A stretch of DNA of 64,000 bases from Oscillospiraceae bacterium (GTDB taxonomy: Bacteria; Bacillota_A; Clostridia; Oscillospirales; WRJC01), in assembly GCA_009782405.1 (NCBI GenBank), contig WRJC01000003.1, positions 1-64,000 on the forward strand. The letters are read 5' to 3'. The notes beneath the pieces were generated by a model, which was given only the letters and a program-made list of their open reading frames with translations, had not been told where the DNA came from and searched no databases. How positions within the stretch are numbered: the first letter of the stretch is position 1; each line of letters opens with the position of its first letter. Below are positions 44,774 to 52,923 of this stretch, in pieces. Both the position numbers and the translations under genes were made by a program.

Positions 44774-45471
44774 GATTTTTATCCGCGCTTACAAACGATA
44801 TGCGTTATCAATTTAAATACGGGTTTTATTTCCTTTATTCTTTTATCAGCGCGATTTATGTGGCGGCGTTGTTGATATGCCCCGCAGAATACAAAAAAAC
44901 AGCCGCATCCATCATAATATTGACCGATCCTGCCATGTTGGGAACATTTTTTATCGGCGGCATATGGCTTCTCGAAAAAAATGAGGGACTTCATGGATTT
45001 TGGGGGATTTCACCGCTTCGCCCAATGGAATATATTATTTCAAAGGCCATGTCATTGTCAATTGTTTCAACAATAGCGTCCGGGCTGATAATTTTGTTTG
45101 GGCTTCGGGAAAAAATGAATTATCCGGCACTATTGGCAAGCGTGTTCGCCGGCTCAATGGTATTTACGGTTATTGGGTTGATAATAGCCACTTATGCCCG
45201 TTCAGTCAATCACTACATATTGATTGCTTCGCTCCCGGCGGTTTTTTTGACCATTCCGCCAATACTTGCCGCTTTCGGCATATCATATCCATTTTTGGAT
45301 ATATTGCCGGGAACGGCTTTATGGAGAATGATCGCATATTCAATGGATATATCAAATACGCCCTTATTCGGGTTATGGTTTTTTTTGATTTTTTGGCTTG
45401 GTGTTGCTCTATGCTATGCAAACAGGCGCATTCCTCTTGCCATGCAGGTTGAAGGCGGCGAAAAGATATGA
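44770..45471 (+). CDS. ABC transporter permease (first of two)
   Basis: A 233-residue membrane protein with about six hydrophobic helices, similar in plan to the fluoroquinolone-export-type permeases. The start overlaps the ATPase stop (ATGA) and its own stop overlaps the next start (ATGA). No substrate motif is visible. Because ATPase, permease and permease are encoded as one unit, the exporter is probably a two-permease heterodimer. Confidence 0.78.
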   Translation: MRFLSALTNDMRYQFKYGFYFLYSFISAIYVAALLICPAEYKKTAASIIILTDPAMLGTFFIGGIWLLEKNEGLHGFWGISPLRPMEYIISKAMSLSIVSTIASGLIILFGLREKMNYPALLASVFAGSMVFTVIGLIIATYARSVNHYILIASLPAVFLTIPPILAAFGISYPFLDILPGTALWRMIAYSMDISNTPLFGLWFFLIFWLGVALCYANRRIPLAMQVEGGEKI

Positions 45472-46178
45472 AACAGACAATAAAGCTATTCCAGATAGGA
45501 TTAAAGCAAATTTCCAAAGACGGCATACTGTTTGCGCTCGCGTTTGCCCCATTTTTGATTGGAATTGTTTTCAAGTTTGTTATTCCGATTGTTAGCCGGA
45601 TTATGGAAGATAAATTGTCATTTTCATTGCTTTTTTGGTATGGGCTTATAGACGGAATGTTAATTTGCCTGACCCCGGCGTTTACGGCTATGATAACCGC
45701 TTTCCTGCTCCTTGAAGAACGGGACGAGGGTATAGGCGCTTTTTATCAAGTAACGCCGGCGGAAGGATATTCTTATTTGATGGCTCGTATTGGCATTCCC
45801 ATGATATGGGCGTTTATATCAACAATTGCGACTTTGATGATTTTTAATATTTCGGCTTTGTCTTATTTTACCATTTTTTCGACTTCCGTGGTAAGTACCT
45901 TGACGGGTGCATTATTGGCAATGACGGTTGTTTCGATTGCCAATAACCGTGTTGAAGGACTTGCGCTTTCAAAGTTGACGGGGATTAGTTTTTTGGGTTT
46001 GGCGATAGTATGGTTCATTCCTGCGCCGTATCAATATTTTGTGTCATTTTTGCCATCATTTTGGATTGGCAACCTCATTATGCGCGGAGCAAACTTATTC
46101 GACTTCATATTTGGAATATTATCATGTTTTCTTTGGATCGTTTTTTTTACAAAGAAATTTTTGGACAGAATTAACTAA
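45468..46178 (+). CDS. ABC transporter permease (second of two)
   Basis: A 236-residue membrane protein with about six helices; FLLLEERDEGIGAFYQVTPAEGYSYLMAR is a cytoplasmic loop resembling the loop of the preceding permease (LEKNEGLHGFWGISPLRPMEYI), so the two arose by duplication. It ends 173 bases before the left end of the IS630-type element. Confidence 0.78.
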   Translation: MKQTIKLFQIGLKQISKDGILFALAFAPFLIGIVFKFVIPIVSRIMEDKLSFSLLFWYGLIDGMLICLTPAFTAMITAFLLLEERDEGIGAFYQVTPAEGYSYLMARIGIPMIWAFISTIATLMIFNISALSYFTIFSTSVVSTLTGALLAMTVVSIANNRVEGLALSKLTGISFLGLAIVWFIPAPYQYFVSFLPSFWIGNLIMRGANLFDFIFGILSCFLWIVFFTKKFLDRIN

Positions 46179-46350
46179 AAACGTGTTCGTTTATGCTCAG
46201 ACTTACCAAAAGGTTCAACACATTTATTTGTTCGGTAATTGTCAGCAAAGTTTTTTAATTGCGATTGACGGTTTTTATGTTCTTTTATTTGAGCGTGTGG
46301 TTGAGATTATCGAGAGCAGCAAATCTCGTGCTGCAGCACATATCAAACTA

Positions 46351-47561
46351 GTACAAAGACACAATCAGATATTAGGATAAAGGAATTTCAACTAACCTGT
46401 TGCGTCGGAAGTAGTGAAATGCCAATTTACAGATTTTGATACTTCGTTGCGTGATAATTCCCATGCCGAAATTTCTTTTCGCAAAACGTCTAATTCGGAA
46501 ATGCGCCTGCACAAGCATTGCTTAGTCAGAGCGGAAAGTCCAATTTCAGCTATATTAAGCCAGCTCCCGTGCTTGGGCGTATAATGAATATCCAAACGTT
46601 TTGCGATTGCCCGGGCTTTTTCAGGTTCAAATGCTTCATAAAGCGATCCGAGCGTGTGAGTGTTCAAATTGTCTTGAACAAGCCTGATTTTCTGCTTGTC
46701 GGGAAAAACGACGTTCACAAGATACTCAATTTGCTTTGCCCAGTCAACTTTTGTGCGGTGTTCTTGGGCATCCACATGACGCCAGCCCTCCAGCGGAGCG
46801 GTAAACATAAAAATCGCACAAGTACCGTTGCGGGTGTATTGGTAATCTTCCTTTTCGGGGTTTCCAGGTTTCATTGGCACTGTTCTGCACCGGTTTCCCA
46901 ACAATTGAACAGGTTGCTCGTCCATGCAAACCAGCGGGATGTTTTCATCGCGGGGGAGAGCGTAAACCTCAAGAATATCTTCCATTCTCGCAACAAATTC
47001 GCCGTTTTGTTTTTCCGGGATAACCCACTGCTTTTTCAGGTGAGCTTTAAGCTGAGTTTTTTTTAAGCACGGCGAACTGTTTCCCGGCTTATACCCGTGC
47101 AATTTCAACTCGTATCTTGTTTGCCAAACTTCTGACCTCCAGCGTCCATATCCTTCGGGAGGTTTTCCGCATGCGCTCGCAACGATACGAACTTCTATTT
47201 CTCCGCTGACAATCGCTTTTTTGTTTGCTTCGGAAGGCTTTTTTAAACGCCGAACAGCGCGGCTTGAAGCCCTTCTTCCTCATATTGCTTGACCCTGTGA
47301 AAGACCGTTGGATTACTGACCCCGACTCGCCTTGCGATTTTCTCCTGTGTTTCCGGCTTGCCTATGCTTGTATCAAGCGCAACTATGATTTGACCGCGTT
47401 TTTTTTATGTTTCCGCTGTCCTTTGATCGTTGACTATTTGTTGCGCATATTTTCGCTGCGCTTCTGTCATTGCGATAACTTATTTCCTTTTCATTGATTA
47501 ACTCCTCCGCTTTCGCTTTGGTGTTTATTGTATCTCTATTTTTACAGTTGTGTCATTGTAC
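46351..47561. mobile_element. IS630-family insertion sequence, about 1.2 kb
   Basis: The ends are terminal inverted repeats GTACAAAGACACAA (46351-46364) and the inverse of GTACAATGACACAA (47548-47561), 13 of 14 bases matching. Each end is flanked by TA (46349-46350 and 47562-47563), the target duplication typical of IS630/Tc1-mariner elements. It carries one damaged transposase gene on the minus strand. Confidence 0.85.
46392..47470 (-). pseudogene. IS630-family transposase, disrupted
   Basis: The C-terminal 238 codons (46392-47108) hold the DDE core: CMDEQPVQL with the first Asp, VQDNLNTHT with the second, and HGSWLNIAEI with the Glu. Upstream, ATG at 47470-47468 begins a helix-turn-helix half (MTEAQRKYAQQIVNDQ, then KKRGQIIVALD, PETQEKIARRVGVSNPTV). 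The full reading needs read-through of an in-frame TAA at 47405-47407 and a -1 shift near the A-run at 47239-47247, where another TAA (47243-47245) closes the frame. Programmed frameshifting is conceivable at the A-run, but with the extra nonsense codon the gene is most simply read as inactive. Confidence 0.8.
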
Positions 47562-47696
47562 TAGCCTCATGAACATTAAGTCAAAGGCTTTTTCACCGAC
47601 AAAAAATTAACTTTCTGTGAACCTTTTTCGAGAAAGAAAAAACCCATTGAAATTTTCACGCAAATGTGATAAAATATAGCATGGGGGATTGATAAA

Positions 47697-48145
47697 ATGG
47701 CTAAACTCAAATATACATTGAAAAACGATATACTGTTCAAAATGCTTTTTGTGAAGTACCCGGATTTGCTGAAAAGGCTCATCGCGGAACTGCTCGGCAT
47801 AATATGGTTATCGTTATTCAAGGCGAAGACAGAGGAAGAACTGGAAGTAATTGAAGCATGTGTAACAAATATGAACGTTAGTTCATATGCAGTTCACACC
47901 AATCGATAGAGGGGGTGTCTGTGATGAAAGAAGCAGTCGGAGCATATCGTCACGTATCGGCAACGCCGGAATTTCACGAACTGGAACGTATGCGCTCGAA
48001 AGCCCGCCACGACGAGGCGCAGGCTTTGAAAAACGCCGAACAGCGCGGCGAAAAGCGCGCTGATAAAAAATGGGAAAATGTGGTTGCGGATAAAGATGCG
48101 ATTATAGCGGATTTACGAGCGCGACTTGGCGAAAAAAACAAATAA
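47697..48145 (+). pseudogene. Rpn-type recombination-promoting nuclease gene, internally deleted
   Basis: The first 40 codons (LKYTLKNDILFKMLFVKYPD, LLKRLIAELLG) are the N-terminus of Rpn/PD-(D/E)XK nuclease-family putative transposases. The frame then jumps directly to WLSLFKAKTEEELEVIEA, a segment that normally lies more than 150 residues further on, so the nuclease core is gone. The frame ends at 47909 in a palindromic insertion; the C-terminus (VMKEAVGAYRHVSATPEF, ERMRSKARHDEAQALKNA) resumes at 47915 and ends with a charged helix. GGGGGAT lies upstream of the ATG. It is 136 bases from the IS right end. Confidence 0.75.
47859..47898. repeat. Palindromic insertion inside the Rpn remnant
   Basis: Core arms ATATGAAC and GTTCATAT around GTTA (47869-47888), with outer TGTG and CACA. 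It interrupts the family sequence between the codons for IEA and VMKEAV and introduces the stop at 47907-47909. Confidence 0.5.
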
Positions 48146-48280
48146 CTTCAAAACATCGTGACGCTTCCGAACTTTGAAACCGTTTATTAGAAACGATTGG
48201 TTTCTTAAATAAATTGTTTCCGTGCAGTTTCGCGAACGCTTTATACCACAGGTTATTTCGTTTTGCAACAGTTATTTGCA

Positions 48281-48316
48281 AAAAAAAACGGGGATTTCGA
48301 AATCCCCGTTTTTGCG
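48281..48316. terminator. Strong bidirectional terminator
   Basis: Near-perfect stem ACGGGGATTT / AAATCCCCGT between A-run and T-run, lying between the Rpn remnant and the convergent zinc-ribbon gene. Confidence 0.85.
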
Positions 48317-48332
48317 TTTTTCACGATGGGCC

Positions 48333-48665
48333 TTAGCCCAATATCCCGTAGTAATAAAACATCCCGATCATGGCCAACACGCACAGAAGCGAAGTGACGA
48401 TCGCCGGCACCATCCTGATGACAAACGAACCGATCACGCACAGCGCCAAAAGCCCCAAACCTATGTATAAAGCCGCATAGAACGGAAGGAGGGTGAAAAG
48501 TATGGATCCAACCGATGCAAGGCTGATAACCGCGGCTGCAGGCCTTCTCTTGTCGAGGCTTGTCACGATGTTTTCCGTGGGCTTGTTGCAAAGGGGGCAT
48601 ATCTCGGTCCCATCGACCAGTTCCTGCTTGTAGTTGACGCATTCAGGATTCATGCATTTTATCAT
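48333..48665 (-). CDS. Small zinc-ribbon membrane protein
   Basis: A 110-residue protein. A zinc ribbon occupies residues 4-26 (CMNPECVNY and CPLCNKP, four Cys). Residues about 45-108 form three hydrophobic helices (VISLASVGSILFTLLPFYAA, LGLLALCVIGSFVI, VTSLLCVLAMIGMFYYY). Such ribbon-plus-membrane proteins are widespread in Clostridia and have no assigned function. GAGAGGA is 11 bases before the ATG and a promoter is at 48704-48733. Confidence 0.7.
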   Translation of the reverse strand: MIKCMNPECVNYKQELVDGTEICPLCNKPTENIVTSLDKRRPAAAVISLASVGSILFTLLPFYAALYIGLGLLALCVIGSFVIRMVPAIVTSLLCVLAMIGMFYYYGILG

Positions 48666-48703
48666 ATGTCTAAAATTCCTCTCTTTTAATTACCAATTTT
48701 AAT

Positions 48704-48733
48704 ATTATATCCCATATATCGCATATCTGTCAA
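48704..48733 (-). promoter_or_regulatory. Promoter of the zinc-ribbon gene
   Basis: On the minus strand: TTGACA (48733-48728), 18-base spacer, TATAAT (48709-48704). Confidence 0.7.
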
Positions 48734-48735
48734 GC

Positions 48736-48761
48736 TAAAAGTTGATTATAATCAACTTTTA
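48736..48761. repeat. Perfect 26-bp palindrome at the end of the subtilase-like gene
   Basis: Both strands read TAAAAGTTGATTA and its inverse. It covers the stop codon of the upstream minus-strand gene and stops three bases from the -35 box of the next gene. It lacks the G/C-rich stem and T-run of a terminator. Confidence 0.6.
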
Positions 48762-50407
48762 GCCCCATGGTTTTCCATATATTCGACAAACGCTCCGGGA
48801 TATATGTATTTGTTGCCTTTTTTGTCGGTATATGCGGTTTCAAATAGTATTTTTGCCATTTCATCGCCGGAAATATCGGGCCGCAGCTGCCAGCCCATGG
48901 CCAAAACCCCTGCGGCGTACGGGAGTGCCCAGCTCAACTGGCCCTTGGCGTCATAGCGGTAACTGTACGCGCCTTCGCTTGTTTCGGGGAGGGTTTTGCA
49001 GCTTATCGGCACGCGCAGCATATTTTCCCTTGGTTCTTCTTCGTCGATATATATGTCCTGCGCTTCGCCGTCGTAATGGTAGGGGGCGATTGCTATCCTG
49101 TAGGCGCCTTTTGGCTTGCACAGAGAAACATCTTCGGGATTTTCGTAATCGAGGCTGCACGCCCCGAAAATGGCCCCGTGTTCGTTTGTGCAGTCCAGCA
49201 CGAGAATTCCCTCTTTTTCGGCCTGCATGAAACTGAACAGATAGCTTTCCACGTTTATCCAGGGCAGCGGGTTTTCCGGGTTGGGCGAAATGCAGACCAC
49301 TTTTATCTTTCCGTCTTCGGGCAGTTCCCTGTTTATCTCGACGATCCAGTCTAAGGCCGAAGCGTAATATTGCGCGTCGTACATTTCCCAGGCGGGAACG
49401 GCGGCATAGTAGATATTCGCGCCCGGGGCGGTTCCCATGGTTTCCCCGGCGAGAATCCCCGCCACGGCGGGGCCTTGGAAGCTCGTTTCTGCCCCGCTGC
49501 CGAAATCTTTGTACTCGACTATTTTGCCCCTGTATTCGGGGTGGCCCATATCCAAAGGTTCGTCGATTATCGCCACGTTCACGCCTTTGCCGGTTATGCC
49601 GCGCTCATGGAGCCCGCAGATCCCGAGCCCGGGGTTTGTCCCGCGCTCCATGATGGCCTGAGCCGTTTTTTGGAGTGCGCGGGGAAATATCGCGCTTTCA
49701 TTGAACGAAACGGAGTTCATGTGATCCGCTATTTGGGTGAAGTCATAATTTCTCAGGTCTTTGCCCCTTATGTCGTCGCCGGGGTATACATATTTCGGCT
49801 TGTTTCTTAGGAACACATAATATCCCTGCATCGCCTCTGGCATGAGATTTTGGTCTGCGAACTCGGCGAACATATAGTCCTTTCCGCCGATGCTTTTTAT
49901 TTCGCATACCCTGACAAATTCCGCGACGCCCGACAAAATGCCGAGTTCGTCCCCGTTTGCCCAGCGGTAATTTGTTTCGCCGATTGAATTTGCGGGCGCA
50001 TTGAAATCGGAATATTTTATCGTCACTATGCCGTCTTCGAAAAATTCGGCGCGGTAATAAACCAGCTTTTGCCCCTTTTTTGCGTAGTATGGGTTTTTCG
50101 GGTCGAAATCCCCGATGTTTCCCACGCAGTCCACCGCCGACCAGAATCCGCAGATTTCGATGTCTTCGAGAGTAGTTTTTGCGTTTTCGGATTTGTTTTG
50201 GGCGGTTTCTTGCTTTTGCCCGAATTCTCCGCTTTCGTTGGCCGTGTATACGAAGCGTATCAAAATGACCGCGACAGCCATCATCGCAAGGGCGGTTGTC
50301 CCTGCCGCCCCGAAAATGTTGTGCTTATGTTCGTTCGGCTTCCTGCCGCCGTTCTTTGGGGCAACCGGCATTTTGCCGGATGGTTTGATTTTCATTTCTT
50401 CGTCCAT
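48752..50407 (-). CDS. Membrane-anchored S8 (subtilisin)-fold protein lacking catalytic His
   Basis: A 551-residue protein. A basic cytoplasmic N-terminus is followed by one membrane helix (about residues 33-52) and an external region. The S8 fold begins near residue 270: GKGVNVAIIDEPLDMGHPEY gives Asp282; the His motif HGTHVAG is replaced by QGPAVAGILAGE, so residue 311 is Gln; LDCTNEHG keeps the oxyanion Asn; and SWALPYAAGVLAM keeps Ser492. The remaining segments (NIYYAAVPAWEMYDAQYYASALDWI) fit a known clostridial S8 subgroup, where I would expect His. It may be a pseudoprotease or a peptide-binding anchor. It lies 7 bases after the flavodoxin gene. Confidence 0.78.
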   Translation of the reverse strand: MDEEMKIKPSGKMPVAPKNGGRKPNEHKHNIFGAAGTTALAMMAVAVILIRFVYTANESGEFGQKQETAQNKSENAKTTLEDIEICGFWSAVDCVGNIGDFDPKNPYYAKKGQKLVYYRAEFFEDGIVTIKYSDFNAPANSIGETNYRWANGDELGILSGVAEFVRVCEIKSIGGKDYMFAEFADQNLMPEAMQGYYVFLRNKPKYVYPGDDIRGKDLRNYDFTQIADHMNSVSFNESAIFPRALQKTAQAIMERGTNPGLGICGLHERGITGKGVNVAIIDEPLDMGHPEYRGKIVEYKDFGSGAETSFQGPAVAGILAGETMGTAPGANIYYAAVPAWEMYDAQYYASALDWIVEINRELPEDGKIKVVCISPNPENPLPWINVESYLFSFMQAEKEGILVLDCTNEHGAIFGACSLDYENPEDVSLCKPKGAYRIAIAPYHYDGEAQDIYIDEEEPRENMLRVPISCKTLPETSEGAYSYRYDAKGQLSWALPYAAGVLAMGWQLRPDISGDEMAKILFETAYTDKKGNKYIYPGAFVEYMENHGAKS

Positions 50408-50413
50408 ATTCGT

Positions 50414-50836
50414 TCAGCCTATTTTCAAGTCCACGTATTTGGTAACGTGGGAGCCGCGCTTTTGGATTTCGTTGGCCGTGTTGTCTGCGGATTTCATGGA
50501 GTTCCCTTTCGGCGAGACCATATATATTTCCACTTCCTTGTCCTTGGGTATCAGCCCGATCACGCTGTTCATCGCGGGGGCGGGATTTCCACCCCAGGCG
50601 GGCATGATCAAAATTATCGTGCCGTAATCGTCGAAATTTACCGCCAAAGGTTCTATTTCCGATTTTTTCATGCGCATGGCTTCGAGCGCCCCCGAAATCA
50701 TCACGTTGAACTTTGAGCGCTTTTTCAATTCTTTTACTTCCAGCGCATCGTCCGCCCGCAGTTCCTTGATTTTTGCCTGGGCCATTTTTTTTGCGTTTTC
50801 GTCAAACGAATAGTACAATGCCAATTTTTTTTTCAT
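50414..50836 (-). CDS. Flavodoxin-like protein
   Basis: A 140-residue soluble protein with the flavodoxin alpha-beta plan: KLALYYSFDENAKKMAQA is the first strand and phosphate-loop region, TIILIMPAWGGNPAPAMNSVI the second cofactor loop with aromatic Trp. The canonical TGNT loop is degenerate, so FMN binding is likely but not sure. It may act as a small electron carrier or a quinone-reductase relative. ATG at 50836 follows GGAGGAG; an upstream in-frame extension lacks support. It is probably cotranscribed with the subtilase-like gene. Confidence 0.7.
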   Translation of the reverse strand: MKKKLALYYSFDENAKKMAQAKIKELRADDALEVKELKKRSKFNVMISGALEAMRMKKSEIEPLAVNFDDYGTIILIMPAWGGNPAPAMNSVIGLIPKDKEVEIYMVSPKGNSMKSADNTANEIQKRGSHVTKYVDLKIG

Positions 50837-51031
50837 CCTTTTACTCCTCCTGCATATAACTTGAGGCACATCGGGCAAAATAGGTTAAAATGCCCTGTGT
50901 ATGCCTGTTTAAAATTTGGTTGCATTATCATTATAGCACAAACGAAAAATTTTGTCAAGCATTTGTTCGCATTTTTTTTTCGGAATTTTTGTTTTACAAT
51001 TATTTTTTCCAAAATTTACATCCGCTTTACA

Positions 51032-51066
51032 CATGAACGACCCGGCCACAGGCTAGATCGTCCATG
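51032..51066 (+). terminator. Imperfect hairpin followed by T-run
   Basis: Arms starting CATGAACGACCCGGCC and ending GGCTAGATCGTCCATG pair with three mismatches, then TTGTTTTTTTT. No plus-strand gene lies directly upstream, so its use is uncertain. Confidence 0.35.
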
Positions 51067-51087
51067 TTGTTTTTTTTACTAAAAATC

Positions 51088-51137
51088 ATGGGGAGCGAAA
51101 GACGCGAACGGGAGAGAGTTCGCGTTTTCGCCCCCAC
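51088..51137 (-). terminator. Terminator of the Cys-rich protein gene
   Basis: On the minus strand a long stem (core GCGAAC/GTTCGC, extended by GCGAAA/TTTCGC and G/C pairs) is followed by TTTTTAGT. The stretch 50837-51162 otherwise shows only the hairpin at 51032-51066 and A/T-rich sequence. Confidence 0.65.
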
Positions 51138-51162
51138 GACTTTTGCGCGCGAAATTTTTTGC

Positions 51163-51393
51163 CTATCCGATTTGAGCCGCTAAGGCTTCGACGGTATCGG
51201 CTTCGAGGATCGCTTTTTTTGCGCCCTGCTCGAATTTGCAGAAGGGAGTTTCGGTTCCGCATTTTCCGCCGCCCACGCATTTGGCTTCAAACGTCACGTT
51301 TTTGCCTTCGAGCAATTTTTGGAATTCTTCGATGTAGTTCCCGTTGCATTTCTGGCACATCCTGATTTTTATTTTTGCTGGAGCTCTTGGCAT
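51163..51393 (-). CDS. Small Cys-rich, possible iron-sulfur or YuzB-like protein
   Basis: A 76-residue protein with five Cys: CQKC near residue 13, then CVGGGKCG and PFC. The spacing resembles YuzB/DUF1450-like proteins and thioredoxin-like [2Fe-2S] proteins, so metal or cluster binding is likely. There is no membrane segment. AAAGGGG precedes the ATG. An inverted repeat (51461-51486) sits just upstream in the region shared with the divergent aminotransferase gene. Confidence 0.6.
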   Translation of the reverse strand: MPRAPAKIKIRMCQKCNGNYIEEFQKLLEGKNVTFEAKCVGGGKCGTETPFCKFEQGAKKAILEADTVEALAAQIG

Positions 51394-51460
51394 TTTTATT
51401 TTCCCCTTTCGATTTGTGATTTTTGGTGTAACCCATTTGACATTTTCATTATATCACAAC

Positions 51461-51486
51461 TAATATGACAACAGTGCGTCATATTA
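51461..51486. promoter_or_regulatory. Inverted repeat, candidate operator
   Basis: Arms TAATATGAC (51461-51469) and GTCATATTA (51478-51486) with an 8-base gap, between the divergent genes 51393 and 51602. Confidence 0.45.
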
Positions 51487-51531
51487 AAAACGAACGCTTT
51501 GTTAACTTTTTAAAAAAAATCGACAAAACCG

Positions 51532-51559
51532 TTGACAAAAAATATAAGCGGCGTATAAT
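51532..51559 (+). promoter_or_regulatory. Promoter of the aminotransferase gene
   Basis: TTGACA (51532-51537), 16-base spacer, TATAAT (51554-51559). GAGGGGG follows before the start. Confidence 0.75.
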
Positions 51560-51601
51560 GAAATTGGAAACTTATCAAAATGGGAAATGAGGGGGATATG
51601 T

Positions 51602-52831
51602 ATGGCTAAATTGGCGATATCCGGAGGGATTCCGGTAAAGTCGCGGCTTGGGGATTATTCAACCTGGCCCGTGGCCGACGAAAAAATGGTCGAAAGCCTG
51701 ATTGAAGTGGCCAAATCCGGCATTTGGGGGACTCTTGGCCCGAAATGCGAAGAATTTTCAAAAAAATACGCCGAATACACCCAAAGCGGATATTGCATTC
51801 CGGTGACAAGCGGGACGGTGGGCCTTGAATTGATTTTGAAGGGGCTCGGAATAGGCCGCGGCGACGAGGTGATAGTGCCGCCGTATACTTTCGCCGCGAC
51901 GGTATCCGCCGTCGTCATGGCGGGGGCTTTTCCGGTTTTCGCGGACATAGACCCGGATTCTTACACGCTCAGCCCCGAAGATGCGGAAAATGCGGTCACC
52001 GAAAAAACGAAAGCGATAATAGGCGTGCACTTGGGGGGCAGGGTTTTCGATGCGGACAAACTGGCGTCAGTCGCGAAAAAACACAATCTTTACCTGATCG
52101 AAGACGCCGCGCACGCGCAAGGTTCGGAATGGCGCGAAAAACGCGCGGGTTCCCTCGGCGATGCGGCATCTTTCAGTTTCCAGAACAGCAAAAACCTCCC
52201 TGCCGGGGAAGCCGGGGCGGTGACTTCCGGAAAGCGGGAAATATACGAAAAGATTTGGTCGATCCACAATAACGGCCGCACCTGCGGGGAATTGGAACTG
52301 TTTTCCCCTTTTTCGTCCGTTGGGACGAATGCGAGGATTACGGAATGGCAGGCTGCCGTCCTATGCGCGGGGCTCGGGCGCCTCGACGCGGATATTTTGC
52401 GCAGGATGCAGAACGCCGATTATTTGGACAGGGGATTGGCCGCTTTCCCGTTTTTGGAGCCCATGAAAAAAGACGTAAAAATAACCCGGAACAGCTATCA
52501 TTTATACGCTTTCAAATACAAAAAAGAAGGCCTGTGCGAAATATCCAGGGAAAAATTCGTCAATGCGATGAATGCGGAAAATGTGTGCGTTGCCTCCGAG
52601 GGGTATTGTTTGCCCATATATGAAATGCAAATGATGTACGGCGGCGAATTCAAAAGATTCACCGGCAGGGATTTTGCCAATCCGAAACAAAATCTGCCAA
52701 ACAACGAATTGGCGGCGCATTTCGAAGGCGCATGGATATGCCACAGTTCGCTTTTGGGGGAAAAAAGCGACATGGATGCCATTTTTGAGGCCATTGAAAA
52801 AATTTACAGAAACAAAAACGAATTGAGATAG
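51602..52831 (+). CDS. DegT/DnrJ/EryC1/StrS family aminotransferase
   Basis: A 409-residue PLP-dependent enzyme. The PLP lysine is Lys197 in FQNSKNLPAGEAGAV, and AHAQGSEW supplies further cofactor contacts; VTSGTVGLELILKGLGIGRGDEVIVPPYT is the classic N-terminal motif. The family aminates keto-sugars or makes amino-cyclitols. ATG at 51602 has GAGGGGG 7 bases upstream; an ATG at 51587 in frame is weaker. It stands alone, with its own promoter and a terminator at the end. The sugar substrate is unknown; the nearby UDP-sugar genes are 18 kb away. Confidence 0.88.
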   Translation: MAKLAISGGIPVKSRLGDYSTWPVADEKMVESLIEVAKSGIWGTLGPKCEEFSKKYAEYTQSGYCIPVTSGTVGLELILKGLGIGRGDEVIVPPYTFAATVSAVVMAGAFPVFADIDPDSYTLSPEDAENAVTEKTKAIIGVHLGGRVFDADKLASVAKKHNLYLIEDAAHAQGSEWREKRAGSLGDAASFSFQNSKNLPAGEAGAVTSGKREIYEKIWSIHNNGRTCGELELFSPFSSVGTNARITEWQAAVLCAGLGRLDADILRRMQNADYLDRGLAAFPFLEPMKKDVKITRNSYHLYAFKYKKEGLCEISREKFVNAMNAENVCVASEGYCLPIYEMQMMYGGEFKRFTGRDFANPKQNLPNNELAAHFEGAWICHSSLLGEKSDMDAIFEAIEKIYRNKNELR

Positions 52832-52857
52832 CTGAAATGATTGGCGCAAAAACAAAA

Positions 52858-52890
52858 AACCCGCCGGGATCCGCCCCGGCGGGTTCTTTC
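52858..52890. terminator. Bidirectional terminator
   Basis: Stem AACCCGCCGG / CCGGCGGGTT with loop GATCCGCC, preceded by A-rich and followed by T-rich sequence, between the convergent aminotransferase and CBM9-like genes. Confidence 0.85.
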
Positions 52891-52923
52891 CATTTGCAAA
52901 AATTTCGGAATGATCCGGAAAAA

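Noticed and set aside
46187..46380. Open frame of about 60 codons between the last permease gene and the IS end
   Set aside because: No start with a ribosome site, overlaps the permease in another frame and runs into the IS end; no family motif.
47239..47247. Programmed -1 frameshift in the transposase
   Set aside because: The A-run is compatible, but the zero-frame stop lies before the slippery bases and a second nonsense codon exists upstream, so decay is simpler.
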